Positions 7,374 to 15,573 of a stretch of 18,397 bases of DNA are shown here, one piece after another. The notes below the pieces were generated by a model. It was given only the letters and a program-made list of their open reading frames with translations. It made no database searches and was not told where the DNA came from. Numbering within the stretch: position 1 is the stretch's first letter; the number at the start of each line of letters is the position of its first letter. Position numbers and translations under genes: made by a program. The stretch is from positions 1 through 18,397 of the forward strand of contig CAIZGQ010000136.1 in NCBI GenBank assembly GCA_903932565.1. Direction: 5' to 3'. This stretch comes from an uncultured Hyphomicrobiales bacterium (GTDB lineage: Bacteria; Pseudomonadota; Alphaproteobacteria; Rhizobiales; Beijerinckiaceae).

Positions 7374-8768
7374 TCAGGCGAACAGGTCGAGCTCGGCGTC
7401 GAGCTTCACGACGAATTCGTCCGGCGTGTCCACAAAGCGCTGCAACTCCTCGAGCGCACGGCGACGCCCGCCCGCATTGAGCTTCCATCCGCCGCCCCAA
7501 CGTTTGGTGGCGTACTCGCCATACCGCTCGGCAGACACGCCAAAGGCCATGGCCACGGCGATGACATCCTCGGTACTCGGCGGGGTCGATGTCGAGACCG
7601 CTCGCGCAGCACCGTTCCCCGGACCTGCTGCGGCCTCTACGGCGGTTGAAGGAACGCCGGTTTGCGCATTTGGGACCACGGGAAAGGCGGTGTCATTCGC
7701 GGGTGACCCATGCGGACCCTCGGTCTCACCCTTGGGGTCGATCAGTCCCGCCTCCGGAAAGGCGCCCATCTGTTCGGGCTCAATCACGCGTGGCGCCCCT
7801 TCTAGGACCTGGACGGCGCGGCTTGCTGCACTGACCACCACGTCATCGTCGCTGTCACGCAGCAGCGCCGTCACGTCCACCGGCGCCTCCAGTTCGATGA
7901 TCCAGTGGCTGACCCGCACCGCCCTGCCCTCCGCATCGATATGCGGGACTTCCATCAGTCGCTTCGAGAGGAAGAAGGGCGTGCGCTTCACATCAAGAAA
8001 ACCGGAGATCCGCCCGCCACGCAGGAACGCGACCGTCTCGAACTTCTGGATCGCCGCGTTCATCGCATAGAAGCTGTTGGTGTGGAGCTCAAAGGCCTGG
8101 ATCGAGGGAATCCCAGGAATGAAGAACACGAAACGCCCGGACAGATTGCACTGCCGGTTCTGGTACTCCGCGCACCGCTCCGGGTCGCACAGCCCCTCAT
8201 TCTCATTCCTTGAGACGATCTTTCGACCCCCGAAGGTCCGGATCGCGCGCTTGCCACTCGCGTCCATCGGAACCGGCGCATAGCACTTGCAGACCCGCTC
8301 GCGGCCGTCGCTCGAGTATTCCGACCAGAAGCGCTTATCGCTTGCGCCCCAGGCGACCAGTTCGTGGGGCATGACCGCCTGCCACGCGTCCGCCGGAAAG
8401 ACGACCGGAAACCGATACAGCCGCGCCACCCCGTCGCCGTGATCCTCGGCGAAGCGTTCCATGATCATGGCGGCGATCGCAGGATGCGCGAAATCCTGCG
8501 GTCGCACCGTGAACCACGGTACGTTCTTCGGAACCAATGGATGCCTAAGTTCTGGCGCTGCGGTGGCGATCTCGCGTTCGATCTCTTCGAAGGACTTGTT
8601 GGCCAGTACGCCGCGGTCATACAGCTCACGCGCCTTCGGGTGGTTCGCGGCGGCTTTGGTGAGGACTTTGATGCCGGCGCGGATTTTTCCGCCGGTAGGA
8701 ATGCGCATCGGCCCCCTCCCCAGCAGGGTGGGCACCGCATCAGGCAAAGGGATGGCAAGCTTGTTCAT
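7374..8768 (-). CDS. Cysteine-rich metal-binding protein, phage RDF-like family (putative)
   Basis: A 464-residue protein. The start at ATG 8768 is chosen because GGAGG lies five bases upstream; the frame is open to 8882 but that would overlap the upstream gene. Residues 20-155 are a conserved-looking N-terminal domain. C160 and C162, then C194, C199 and C207 (CDPERC, QC), resemble a zinc or iron-sulphur site. They are followed by GRFVFFIPGIPSIQAF and HTNSFYAMNAAI. This layout resembles proteins annotated as 'hydrolase or metal-binding protein' and the Gp3-like recombination directionality factors of serine-integrase phages; the link is from memory and not proven. A variable proline/glycine-rich linker (about 330-400) leads to a C-terminal helical domain (YATKRWGGGWKLNAGGRRR). 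It lies between the helicase and the phosphoesterase genes, suggesting a DNA-processing role. Confidence 0.6.
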   Translation of the reverse strand: MNKLAIPLPDAVPTLLGRGPMRIPTGGKIRAGIKVLTKAAANHPKARELYDRGVLANKSFEEIEREIATAAPELRHPLVPKNVPWFTVRPQDFAHPAIAAMIMERFAEDHGDGVARLYRFPVVFPADAWQAVMPHELVAWGASDKRFWSEYSSDGRERVCKCYAPVPMDASGKRAIRTFGGRKIVSRNENEGLCDPERCAEYQNRQCNLSGRFVFFIPGIPSIQAFELHTNSFYAMNAAIQKFETVAFLRGGRISGFLDVKRTPFFLSKRLMEVPHIDAEGRAVRVSHWIIELEAPVDVTALLRDSDDDVVVSAASRAVQVLEGAPRVIEPEQMGAFPEAGLIDPKGETEGPHGSPANDTAFPVVPNAQTGVPSTAVEAAAGPGNGAARAVSTSTPPSTEDVIAVAMAFGVSAERYGEYATKRWGGGWKLNAGGRRRALEELQRFVDTPDEFVVKLDAELDLFA

Positions 8769-8835
8769 GAACGACCTCCAGGCAGAGTGGCGCGAGGGAT
8801 CTCGCAGTTCCAGCTTGCCCGGGATGTCCCCTTCT

Positions 8836-10977
8836 TCAAGTGGCGCGTCGACGTCCTGCGGACCTCTGCCCAGGCCTGGCAATCTCCAACTGGAACGGCG
8901 GCAAGCCCTTGAGAATCCGCCGTCCCCAGCCCGTGTCGACGAGACGGCGATCGAGGCACGTCACCACCCCCTCGTCATCGATCGTCCGGAGCAGTCTGCC
9001 GACCGCCTGGGCGAGCCGCATCGTAGCCTCAGGCACGGTGACTTCAGCAAAGGCTGACCGTCCCTGGCGTTCGATCCATTCGCGCCGTGCCTCTTCAATC
9101 GGGGTATCTGGCACTGGAAAACTGAGCTTTGCGACGATCACATGCGTGCAGTACTCGCGCGCCAGGTCTACACCTTCCGCAAAGCTCGCCAATCCAAAAA
9201 TCACACTGACCTCCCCTCGATCAATCGCGGCTTTGTGTCGCGCGATGAGCTCGGTCTTCGAGGCACAGCCCTGCATGAGAATCCGGAACTGGAGGGCCTG
9301 TGGCAGGCCCGCATGGACCGTCCGCATCTGCCGGCCAGACGCAAACAGCACGAGCGTTCCGCGTGTCTGGATCAGTCGTGGCAGGTGCTCCATGACCTCC
9401 TGCGTGTGGAGGGCCAAATCGCGCGGATCGGTCCGCATGGCAGGCACGCACAGTTTCGCTTTAACCGCATAGTCGAAGGGCGAGGCCACGCGCAGGCACC
9501 GAACGGCAGTCAGCGGCTTCAGTCCCGTCTGCCGCAGAAAAAGATCGAACGCGCCACAAGAGGTGAGCGTGGCCGACGTCAGGACCACTGCGGCCGCGCG
9601 CGCCCAGAGCAATCGTCGCAATGCGCTCGCTGCCGCCAGTGGCGACGCGCAGAGCAGGAAGTCGGGTTCCCCCGAAAGTGTCTCGCCAAGTTCAATCCAA
9701 CGCGCAACGTGGCCCGAGTGCGCCGGGTTCGCCGGGAGCCACAACCGCCAGGTCCCGATCAGTAGTTCAACACGCGTCAACGTGAAACCCACCATGGAGA
9801 GCAGGCGCTGGACAAATACCGCCTCGGTGCGAGCCCGCTCAAGCATCGCCTCGCGAAGGCTCTGCAAGCGCTCCAGAAGGGTGACAGCGGCCGCCACCAT
9901 GCGGTCTCCCAGCACCTGCAGCCACGCCGGGAGGATGCCATGACGAAAGCGCCTTGCCTTCTTGTCCTCAAACGCTTCAAGCGACTTCACGCGCCGATGC
10001 AGGTCTGTGAGCCCGTCCAACAGCACTTGGCAAGGGGCCAGGACCGCGACACGGAATCGATCCGGCAACAGCAGTGCCGAGGAGACGTCCCGCACGAGGT
10101 CAGGAACATCACCGATCCAGTCGAGCGAACCCAGTACGGGCATCGTCTGGGCAAAATGCTCGATCGCCTTGGTGGGCAGGCTGTGGGCTTCATCGAACAC
10201 ATACAGCGTGTCGGCTGGCGCAGGCAGCACACCGGCGGCATCGATCTCCAAGCTTGCGAGAACGAGCGAATGGTTGGCGATGATGACGTCTGCGGACCGC
10301 ACCGATTCGCGAGCGCGGTAAAACGGACACTGGGCGAAGTACGGGCAGTGGTTGCCGCTGCATCCCAGGCGGTCCGTCGTCAGCAACGCCCAATCGGGGT
10401 CTCCGACGGTCAGGGTGAGCGAGTCACGATCCCCGTCCCAGGCACCGCTCTCAAGCGCACGTGAAAGTGTGACGACAACCGGAATGACGCCGCCGCCGTC
10501 GGTCAGCGAATCTCGCGCAGGCGATGCACCACCGTCCAGGTCGATCCGTCCCTGCCGAGCCGAGGCGGCCTGATCAAAGAGCTTGGCGGCACACGCATAG
10601 CGCCCCCGGCCCTTTGCAATGGCGACCGTAAAGGGTGTCGGGATGAGCCGCTGCAACGCAGGGATATCCTTGTCGGCGAGTTGGCCCTGCAGCGCCGTCG
10701 TCGAGGTGCTCACCACCACACGCTTGCCACGCGATCGACCAAGCACGATCGCGGGCACCAGATACGCGATGCTCTTGCCACACCCGGTGCCCGCTTCAAC
10801 ACAGAGCACGGGGCCGGGTTCGTGCGGCGCCGCATCAGACGCCGAACACGCAGCGAACGTGTTCGACACGGCCGCGATCATTTCCAACTGCGCGCGACGC
10901 GTCCGAAAGCCTGGCAAGCCCTGCTTCAGTGCCGCCAGACAGTCCTGGATAAGGGATTTTTCGGAGTCGGTGAGCAT
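8836..10977 (-). CDS. DinG/XPD-family ATP-dependent DNA helicase
   Basis: A 713-residue superfamily 2 helicase. RRAQLEMI (28-34) is the Q-like motif, EAGTGCGKS (61-69) is Walker A, FDEAHSLP (261-268) is the DEAH box, and ASFAEGVDL and QAVGRLLR (657-664) are motifs V and VI. Cysteines 129, 206, 211 and 217 (GRYAC, then CSGNHCPYFAQC) have the spacing of the 4Fe-4S cluster of XPD, Rad3 and DinG, so this is probably a 5'-to-3' helicase acting on branched or single-stranded DNA. I assign the family but not the chromosomal dinG, because the neighbours suggest an accessory paralogue. The ATG at 10977 has only a poor ribosome site. It is 79 bases after the membrane-protein gene and 67 before the metal-binding gene. 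Confidence 0.9.
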   Translation of the reverse strand: MLTDSEKSLIQDCLAALKQGLPGFRTRRAQLEMIAAVSNTFAACSASDAAPHEPGPVLCVEAGTGCGKSIAYLVPAIVLGRSRGKRVVVSTSTTALQGQLADKDIPALQRLIPTPFTVAIAKGRGRYACAAKLFDQAASARQGRIDLDGGASPARDSLTDGGGVIPVVVTLSRALESGAWDGDRDSLTLTVGDPDWALLTTDRLGCSGNHCPYFAQCPFYRARESVRSADVIIANHSLVLASLEIDAAGVLPAPADTLYVFDEAHSLPTKAIEHFAQTMPVLGSLDWIGDVPDLVRDVSSALLLPDRFRVAVLAPCQVLLDGLTDLHRRVKSLEAFEDKKARRFRHGILPAWLQVLGDRMVAAAVTLLERLQSLREAMLERARTEAVFVQRLLSMVGFTLTRVELLIGTWRLWLPANPAHSGHVARWIELGETLSGEPDFLLCASPLAAASALRRLLWARAAAVVLTSATLTSCGAFDLFLRQTGLKPLTAVRCLRVASPFDYAVKAKLCVPAMRTDPRDLALHTQEVMEHLPRLIQTRGTLVLFASGRQMRTVHAGLPQALQFRILMQGCASKTELIARHKAAIDRGEVSVIFGLASFAEGVDLAREYCTHVIVAKLSFPVPDTPIEEARREWIERQGRSAFAEVTVPEATMRLAQAVGRLLRTIDDEGVVTCLDRRLVDTGWGRRILKGLPPFQLEIARPGQRSAGRRRAT

Positions 10978-11056
10978 ACGACCAACGTACGCCGCCGACC
11001 TCGCATCTCAAGTCCACCTTGCCCGCACCGACCCGCGTGGCGCGTGCATTGTGGGG

Positions 11057-11629
11057 TCAACCCCAGCGGTCGTCACAGTGACACACGCCTTCTGAGCAGG
11101 ACCAAGTCGAGCAATGCAGAGAGACGGGTTGCCACCCTGCGCCGGCGGCATCATACCTCGCCAGTTCATCATTCGTTGCGGCTTCATCATTCGCTGCGGC
11201 TTGATCGACCTCGCCGCCGGCAGCCCCGCCAAACAGCACGCCGACGAAAGCCAACGCAAGCGCCGCAATCAGGATGAAGAAGCCGACATAGGCCAGGGTC
11301 GCAAACAACGAGAGCTGCAGCACCGTCCCGCCGGCGCCATAGACGGCGTTGGTCCGCACGAAATTGAGGCGCACGAGCGTGGCCACGATCAAGCCACCGA
11401 TGATCATGATGACCAGCCCGTTGAGGGCGTCGCCGTGGCTCTTGAGCGCGCTCTCCCGCCAGGCGTGGCCCCCCAGCAAGAATGCGAGTGAGCAAGCCGT
11501 TGCGAGAAACGCGCCGGTCGACAGGAAGCTGTATCCGAACTTGTCCTGGCAGTGCGCATGGAATGCTTTCAGCGCAGCAAAAATCGCGATTGCCAACGCG
11601 CAGACACCCAGAATCTCGAGAACCAACAT
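11057..11629 (-). CDS. Four-helix membrane protein with cysteine-rich tail
   Basis: A 190-residue protein starting at ATG 11629, with GGGAGG six bases upstream. Four hydrophobic helices lie at about residues 2-20, 36-53, 70-87 and 103-134. The cytoplasmic or periplasmic tail begins after GGAAGGEVDQ and includes a tandem duplication (AANDEA/ATNDEL). It ends with a cysteine cluster, C173, C178, C183 and C185 (HCSTWSCSEGVCHCDD), that could bind metal. The gene is first in the probable operon with the helicase, the metal-binding protein and the phosphoesterase, though the 79-base gap allows an internal promoter. I recognise no family; an anchoring role for the operon's products is only a guess. 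Because of the repeat, the tail after about residue 145 may be recently changed. Confidence 0.75.
   Translation of the reverse strand: MLVLEILGVCALAIAIFAALKAFHAHCQDKFGYSFLSTGAFLATACSLAFLLGGHAWRESALKSHGDALNGLVIMIIGGLIVATLVRLNFVRTNAVYGAGGTVLQLSLFATLAYVGFFILIAALALAFVGVLFGGAAGGEVDQAAANDEAATNDELARYDAAGAGWQPVSLHCSTWSCSEGVCHCDDRWG
11165..11200. repeat. Two tandem 18-base units inside the membrane-protein gene
   Basis: TTCATCATTCGTTGCGGC at 11165-11182 is followed immediately by the same unit with one change (T to C) at 11183-11200. The unit is a multiple of three, so it duplicates six residues in the encoded tail without breaking the frame. A slippage origin is likely. Confidence 0.8.
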
Positions 11630-11639
11630 GGCTGCCTCC

Positions 11640-11829
11640 CGGGCCCATCAGGCCTCATCAAGCGCCATCCCCTCCCGAAAATGGCGTGCCGGAGTCATGT
11701 TTCTAAGTTTAGGTTTTCTGAACTATATTAGGGCTTGCAGCGGGCGTTGCCAATCGCAGGCTGCAGATCGGCCCGAACCGCCCAGCCGTTCAACACCACT
11801 CCACCACAAACCCAGCTGAGGAGCCTGCC
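11640..11829. promoter_or_regulatory. Divergent intergenic region with AT-rich promoter candidate
   Basis: This gap separates the minus-strand operon from the plus-strand hydrolase gene, so promoters should fire both ways. The only AT-rich block is 11698-11731. TATATT at 11724-11729 is a fair -10 for the plus strand, about 100 bases before the hydrolase start, but the -35 position (TTCTAA) is a poor match. I see no clear operator. Confidence 0.3.
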
Positions 11830-13221
11830 GTGCCCAAGTTGAACGCAACGCCGGTGCCCGATCCCCATCACGACATCGACCTATGTGACGGAAAGTTCGA
11901 CCGGACCAAGGCCCCGGAGCTGGCCGCGGCCTTCGACCAGTTCAAACGAGAAAATGGCAAGCACCTCTGCGTGTTCTTCCACGGCGGGCTGGTATCGCGA
12001 GAAGCGGCACTGACGACGGCACATGACCTCGTGAAGGACTACGTCGGCGCAGGTGCCTATCCCCTCTTTTTCATCTGGAACTCGGATCTGATCACGGTCA
12101 TCCGGTCATGGATGCACGAGGTCGGAAGCAATGCGGCCTTTATCGACTTGGCCTCCGACGGCGTCCAGGCGGTCGGGGCCAAGATGAATCTTGCCCTGGG
12201 GCTCCGCCCGGACAAGGGGCTGCCTGCGAGCCCGCCGACGTCACTCAAGGACGTCGCCAAAGCCGCGAAGACCTTTGATCGGACCTGGGCAAAGCGCAGC
12301 GGTCAACACCTTGGCGTCACGCAAGGCGAACTAGACGATTTTGCAAAGCGCTTGCTTGAGGCCTGGAAGTTCCTGCCCAAAGGCAAGCGCCGCCTCACCA
12401 AGACCCTGTTGCGTGGTCATCATAATCCTCTCAGCCGCATTATTGAGCGCTTCAATGCGCATCGCGACCATGACCTCTACACCACCATCGTCGAGGAACT
12501 CCTGCTCGCAATCTTTGGTGACGACGAAGACAATCCTGCGGTCAAAGCCTGGAACAGCATGAAAGTTTTCATCGACCACGCGTTCAAGCCGAACGCCAAG
12601 ATGTATGGCGGCACGGCTTTCCTTAAAGGACTTTTCGACGTCTGGAAGCCGGACATGCGGCTCACCCTGATCGGACATAGCGCCGGTTCGATTTACATTC
12701 AGCGTCTCCTCGAGGCCCTCGCCCAGGCCCCGGACAAACCCGCCTCGATCAAGGCCGAGGTCGTGTTCCTCGCGCCCGCAATCTCGTTTGAGCGCATGGC
12801 GGCGGGACTCGAGAGCGTCCGCCCGTTCATTTCCCGGTTCCGCATGTTTGGGCTAAACAGTGCGCGCGAAGCGGGTTACCCTGAGGTGCCAGGTTACGAC
12901 AAGTCCTTGCTGTATCTGGTATCAGCGCTGTGCGAGCAAGATCCACTGTCCGACAAACCCTTGGTGGGCATGGAGCGCTACTGGTCGGGGACAAAACCCT
13001 ACGTCCTTCCCGAGATCAAGCCCATTTCAGACTGGGTGCCCATCGAGCAGCGCGAATGGTCCCCGAGCGATGAACGGGATGGCTATCGCACGAATGCTGA
13101 CCGCCATGGCGGCTTCCCGGAAGACCCCCTGACAAAGCAGAGCATGAAATACATCCTCGAGAATGGATTCGACACGAGGGCAAAGCGCGTCACTCGGATG
13201 AAAAAACGACGGGCACGCTGA
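11830..13221 (+). CDS. Alpha/beta-hydrolase fold protein (GHSAG serine hydrolase)
   Basis: A 463-residue protein with GTG start at 11830 and GAGGAG about eight bases upstream. FFHGGL at 49-54 after a hydrophobic strand looks like the oxyanion-hole strand-turn of an alpha/beta hydrolase. LIGHSAGS with serine 284 is the nucleophile elbow, and H426 in HGGFPED is a good candidate for the catalytic histidine. Between them, residues 115-260 form a long helical insertion (lid), unusual for a simple esterase. There is no signal peptide or membrane segment, so it is probably cytoplasmic. The C-terminus is strongly basic (MKKRRAR). Its 3' end overlaps the converging DUF1173 gene by 32 bases. The substrate is unknown; lipase, esterase or peptidase are all possible. 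Confidence 0.8.
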   Translation: MPKLNATPVPDPHHDIDLCDGKFDRTKAPELAAAFDQFKRENGKHLCVFFHGGLVSREAALTTAHDLVKDYVGAGAYPLFFIWNSDLITVIRSWMHEVGSNAAFIDLASDGVQAVGAKMNLALGLRPDKGLPASPPTSLKDVAKAAKTFDRTWAKRSGQHLGVTQGELDDFAKRLLEAWKFLPKGKRRLTKTLLRGHHNPLSRIIERFNAHRDHDLYTTIVEELLLAIFGDDEDNPAVKAWNSMKVFIDHAFKPNAKMYGGTAFLKGLFDVWKPDMRLTLIGHSAGSIYIQRLLEALAQAPDKPASIKAEVVFLAPAISFERMAAGLESVRPFISRFRMFGLNSAREAGYPEVPGYDKSLLYLVSALCEQDPLSDKPLVGMERYWSGTKPYVLPEIKPISDWVPIEQREWSPSDERDGYRTNADRHGGFPEDPLTKQSMKYILENGFDTRAKRVTRMKKRRAR

Positions 13222-14470
13222 CCCTCCGCTTTGTCGTCGCTGTGGCGCGGGCCGCTGTGACGGCATTGAGCGGCGGAAATGCGGGCATCGGATCTGATGT
13301 CGTCCACGCCCACGTCGGACTTTGGGCTTCCTTGATCGCCCGCTCAATGGCCGCCCGGTTTTTGGGATCGGCAAAGACACTGATGACGTGCATTTTTGTG
13401 GGGAAGGGTCCCGTGTCGAGCAGCAAGACGTTCGGATATACCGCTGTGCTTTTGGCGTCATAGCGCAGTGGCTTGAGAAAGCGCCGGCCACGCTCGGTCA
13501 ACTGCTGCACCAACGCGTACTCATCCACGCCGTCCACCGGAATCCACTGATCCGTTGTCAGCATGCAGGACAGCGTGTCGATCTGGTAGACCCCCTCGCG
13601 GCGCGCGTAGATCAGCGCCACCATGACGAGGCGCAGCCCGCGTCGCCCCTCGGCTGAGCGCGCCTCGAACTGCGGCGCATAGACCCGCTCGGCACGCGCC
13701 CACGTTTTCTCGTCAATCAGCAACGGGCACTCCGGTAGATGCTTGATCCAGACACGACGGCCATAGCCAGTCGACTCGACTTCCCGAAACTCGCCGATCA
13801 AGACCATCATTCGGAACCGATTGTCGTCATCAACCTGATGCAGTTGCGCGAGGTGGGTGCGGCAACGCTCACTGTGTAACGCCTGCTGCTCTTGCTTGAA
13901 TGCTTCCGGCAGAAAGAGGCAGTCGCGCAGAGGCGCACCCTTGGCACGCAGATCGGAGGCGGCATGGAGCAAATGATGGCGCAACACCAACCAGGAACGC
14001 TTCCCATGCATGGCCGGGGCCCATCGATGGAATCCGGCACGCTCCCACAGCAGGTGCACCAGTGCCCGAAGGCTGATCCGCCGCCGAGACGCCAACACGT
14101 CTCCCACAAACTCGGCCGACGTGCAGGGCGCAGGGCGCCCGCTGACGCGGGAAAGCGGAAAGTCGAGGTAGACCTCAATGACCTCGGGCGAGCGCTCGAC
14201 AACGGCATCCCCCAGCAATTCGGCGAGTCCGGAACTTCCAGGTTCCGGCTCGAAGGAGGGACAACTCGGATGATGTCGGCAGCCACTGTCCGGCATGCGC
14301 TTGATGACGTACTGGTCAAGCTTGGCCACGTACATGTCGATGCCGCCGGCAACGCACAGGCAGCGCGGCCGCTCCGCTGAGCCATATATCTCGGCGAGAG
14401 CGACCTGAACTCGAGGATCGCCCGCGGTATAGGTTCGATTCCGAATCAGGAACTGCTGTTCACTGTTCAT
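13190..14470 (-). CDS. DUF1173 family protein
   Basis: A protein of about 426 residues. It shows the pattern I know from DUF1173: CLC near residue 37, GGIDMYVAKLDQYVIKRMP, then C64, HHPSC (66-70) and a serine/glutamate/proline run (PSFEPEPGSSG). The cysteines and histidines would form a zinc site. Further on, LRALVHLLWERAGFHRW and WIKHLPECPLLIDEKTW are strongly conserved-looking segments, and the C-terminus (YPNVLLLDTGPFPTKMHVIS) is a beta-rich domain. DUF1173 genes are found on plasmids and integrative elements and their role is unknown. The start is uncertain: ATG 14470 fits the domain, ATG 14497 has GGAG ten bases upstream, and the frame reaches ATG 14506. It converges on and overlaps the hydrolase gene. 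Confidence 0.8.
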   Translation of the reverse strand: MNSEQQFLIRNRTYTAGDPRVQVALAEIYGSAERPRCLCVAGGIDMYVAKLDQYVIKRMPDSGCRHHPSCPSFEPEPGSSGLAELLGDAVVERSPEVIEVYLDFPLSRVSGRPAPCTSAEFVGDVLASRRRISLRALVHLLWERAGFHRWAPAMHGKRSWLVLRHHLLHAASDLRAKGAPLRDCLFLPEAFKQEQQALHSERCRTHLAQLHQVDDDNRFRMMVLIGEFREVESTGYGRRVWIKHLPECPLLIDEKTWARAERVYAPQFEARSAEGRRGLRLVMVALIYARREGVYQIDTLSCMLTTDQWIPVDGVDEYALVQQLTERGRRFLKPLRYDAKSTAVYPNVLLLDTGPFPTKMHVISVFADPKNRAAIERAIKEAQSPTWAWTTSDPMPAFPPLNAVTAARATATTKRRVSVPVVFSSE

Positions 14471-14579
14471 CGCGAGACTGGCACCCATCAAGGACATGGA
14501 AGGCATGCTCCATGAAGATCGACGGGATCACCACCGGCTAATGGCGCCGGAATCCTCCCAAAACTTGATGCAGTGAGCG

Positions 14580-14598
14580 GCGCCCGGGCCGCGGGCGC
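14580..14598. other. GC-rich hairpin upstream of the DUF1173 gene
   Basis: GCGCCCG at 14580-14586 pairs exactly with CGGGCGC at 14592-14598 across a five-base loop. No T-run follows on either strand, so it is not an intrinsic terminator. It would lie in the leader of the minus-strand DUF1173 transcript. Confidence 0.4.
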
Positions 14599-14632
14599 AG
14601 TACCGTCGTGCGGGAGTTGCGCGCAAAAAAAT

Positions 14633-14671
14633 CCTGAACCACTTGAACGACTTCAAACCTGAACCTTAACT
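14633..14671. promoter_or_regulatory. Operator-like repeat cluster with weak promoter
   Basis: Two exact CCTGAACC repeats (14633-14640 and 14658-14665) flank the inverted repeat TTGAA-cgac-TTCAA (14643-14656). TTGAAC at 14643-14648 and TTAACT at 14666-14671 are 17 bases apart and could be a weak plus-strand promoter for the 98-residue membrane protein gene. The symmetry lies between divergent genes, as expected for a dimeric repressor site, but no regulator gene is next to it. Confidence 0.35.
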
Positions 14672-14749
14672 GGACAGTTGAGTTCGCCTCATCCATTATC
14701 GGCGCCTGTAGCGGTCCGCACCGCTCCATTCCCCTGAGGGAATATCGAG

Positions 14750-15046
14750 ATGACTGACAATCTGTTGTTCTCGGCAGAGTTCGCAGCCAAGCACCTGAAG
14801 CGGGCCGACGCCATCGGCGCCTTGATCCTGCTGGCGTCCGCAGCCTTATGGATTGCGGCGTACTACTATTCAAAAGCGTATGCGGCCGCGGCCTTCGCCA
14901 TTTTTCTGCTCTGGCGCTGTCTTCGCGAAGCAGGCAAGGACGCCGCGATCGCCAAGGCCGGGATTTTGGGTGGGGCCTGCGGGGCGATCTACTACGTGAC
15001 GCAAGAATTTGGCGGGACGATGGTTAGCTGGATCAAGCACCTCTGA
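14750..15046 (+). CDS. 98-residue small membrane protein
   Basis: ATG at 14750, with GAGGGA about twelve bases and a closer CGAG immediately upstream, so the ribosome site is only moderate. The first 20 residues are soluble (MTDNLLFSAEFAAKHLKRAD). Hydrophobic helices follow at about 21-38 (AIGALILLASAALWIAAYYY), 42-56 and 70-92, with charged KDAAIAK before the last. There are no catalytic residues or family motif that I recognise. It is divergent from the DUF1173 gene across an operator-like cluster. The high alanine content and good hydrophobic periodicity support a real gene. Holin-like or small accessory membrane subunit roles are possible but unsupported. Confidence 0.6.
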   Translation: MTDNLLFSAEFAAKHLKRADAIGALILLASAALWIAAYYYSKAYAAAAFAIFLLWRCLREAGKDAAIAKAGILGGACGAIYYVTQEFGGTMVSWIKHL

Positions 15047-15273
15047 GCGCAACGACCGACAGTGCGTTCGCCCGTGCGAGCAAGCGACGCTAAATCACTT
15101 CTATCAATCCCCGCGCATTGGCGACGAAGGAAACACCTCGCCCACCTTGCCTTGACCCGAGGGATTGCCAGGTTTTAGCACTCCAGAATGCACGCGTGCC
15201 TAGTTAGCTTCGGGCTGCAGCTTCCGCAGGGGTAGACTCTGGGTGCCGCGGCAAGTTTTGCGAGGCCTACAAA

Positions 15274-15573
15274 TTATCTTAGCATCGGGAGAATCTGTTC
15301 ATTTATGTAGGCAACAAACCTAATCTTGTACTCTTCGAGCGATAACCCACTCAATCCCAAGGTGGCAAAATTCACGCAGAATTTCCGTTGGTTTTCCTCG
15401 AAAAATAGCTGAAGCCTTGGTTGTCCTGTCGCGATGGAGGAAAGTGAGGGCCCCTGAGTATCCGAATCGCTCCCATGCCAATTGACATCTGGAAAGGTCC
15501 TTCTTAGCCTCGCCAAACTCTCTTCCGGCCCGATTTTCGACTGGAAATCAATACATATGTAGTTTTTGTTCAT
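15274..15573 (-). CDS. Putative immunity protein of the adjacent toxin
   Basis: A 99-residue soluble protein whose ATG (15571-15573) directly follows the TAG stop of the toxin gene (15574-15576) with no spacer, so translation is probably coupled. It begins MNKNYICIDFQSKIG and alternates acidic and hydrophobic residues, as compact alpha/beta immunity proteins do. Two sampled 60-base lines inside it contain 24 and 27 G+C (40-45%), well below the surrounding genes, a common sign of toxin/immunity cassettes gained by exchange. I recognise no immunity family by sequence. The call rests on position, size and composition. Alternatively it is an unrelated small gene. Confidence 0.7.
   Translation of the reverse strand: MNKNYICIDFQSKIGPEESLARLRRTFPDVNWHGSDSDTQGPSLSSIATGQPRLQLFFEENQRKFCVNFATLGLSGLSLEEYKIRFVAYINEQILPMLR

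Noticed and set aside
6446..7480. Long plus-strand open frame antisense to the phosphoesterase
   Set aside because: The minus strand carries all five phosphoesterase motifs; the antisense product is arginine/histidine-rich and lacks any motif.
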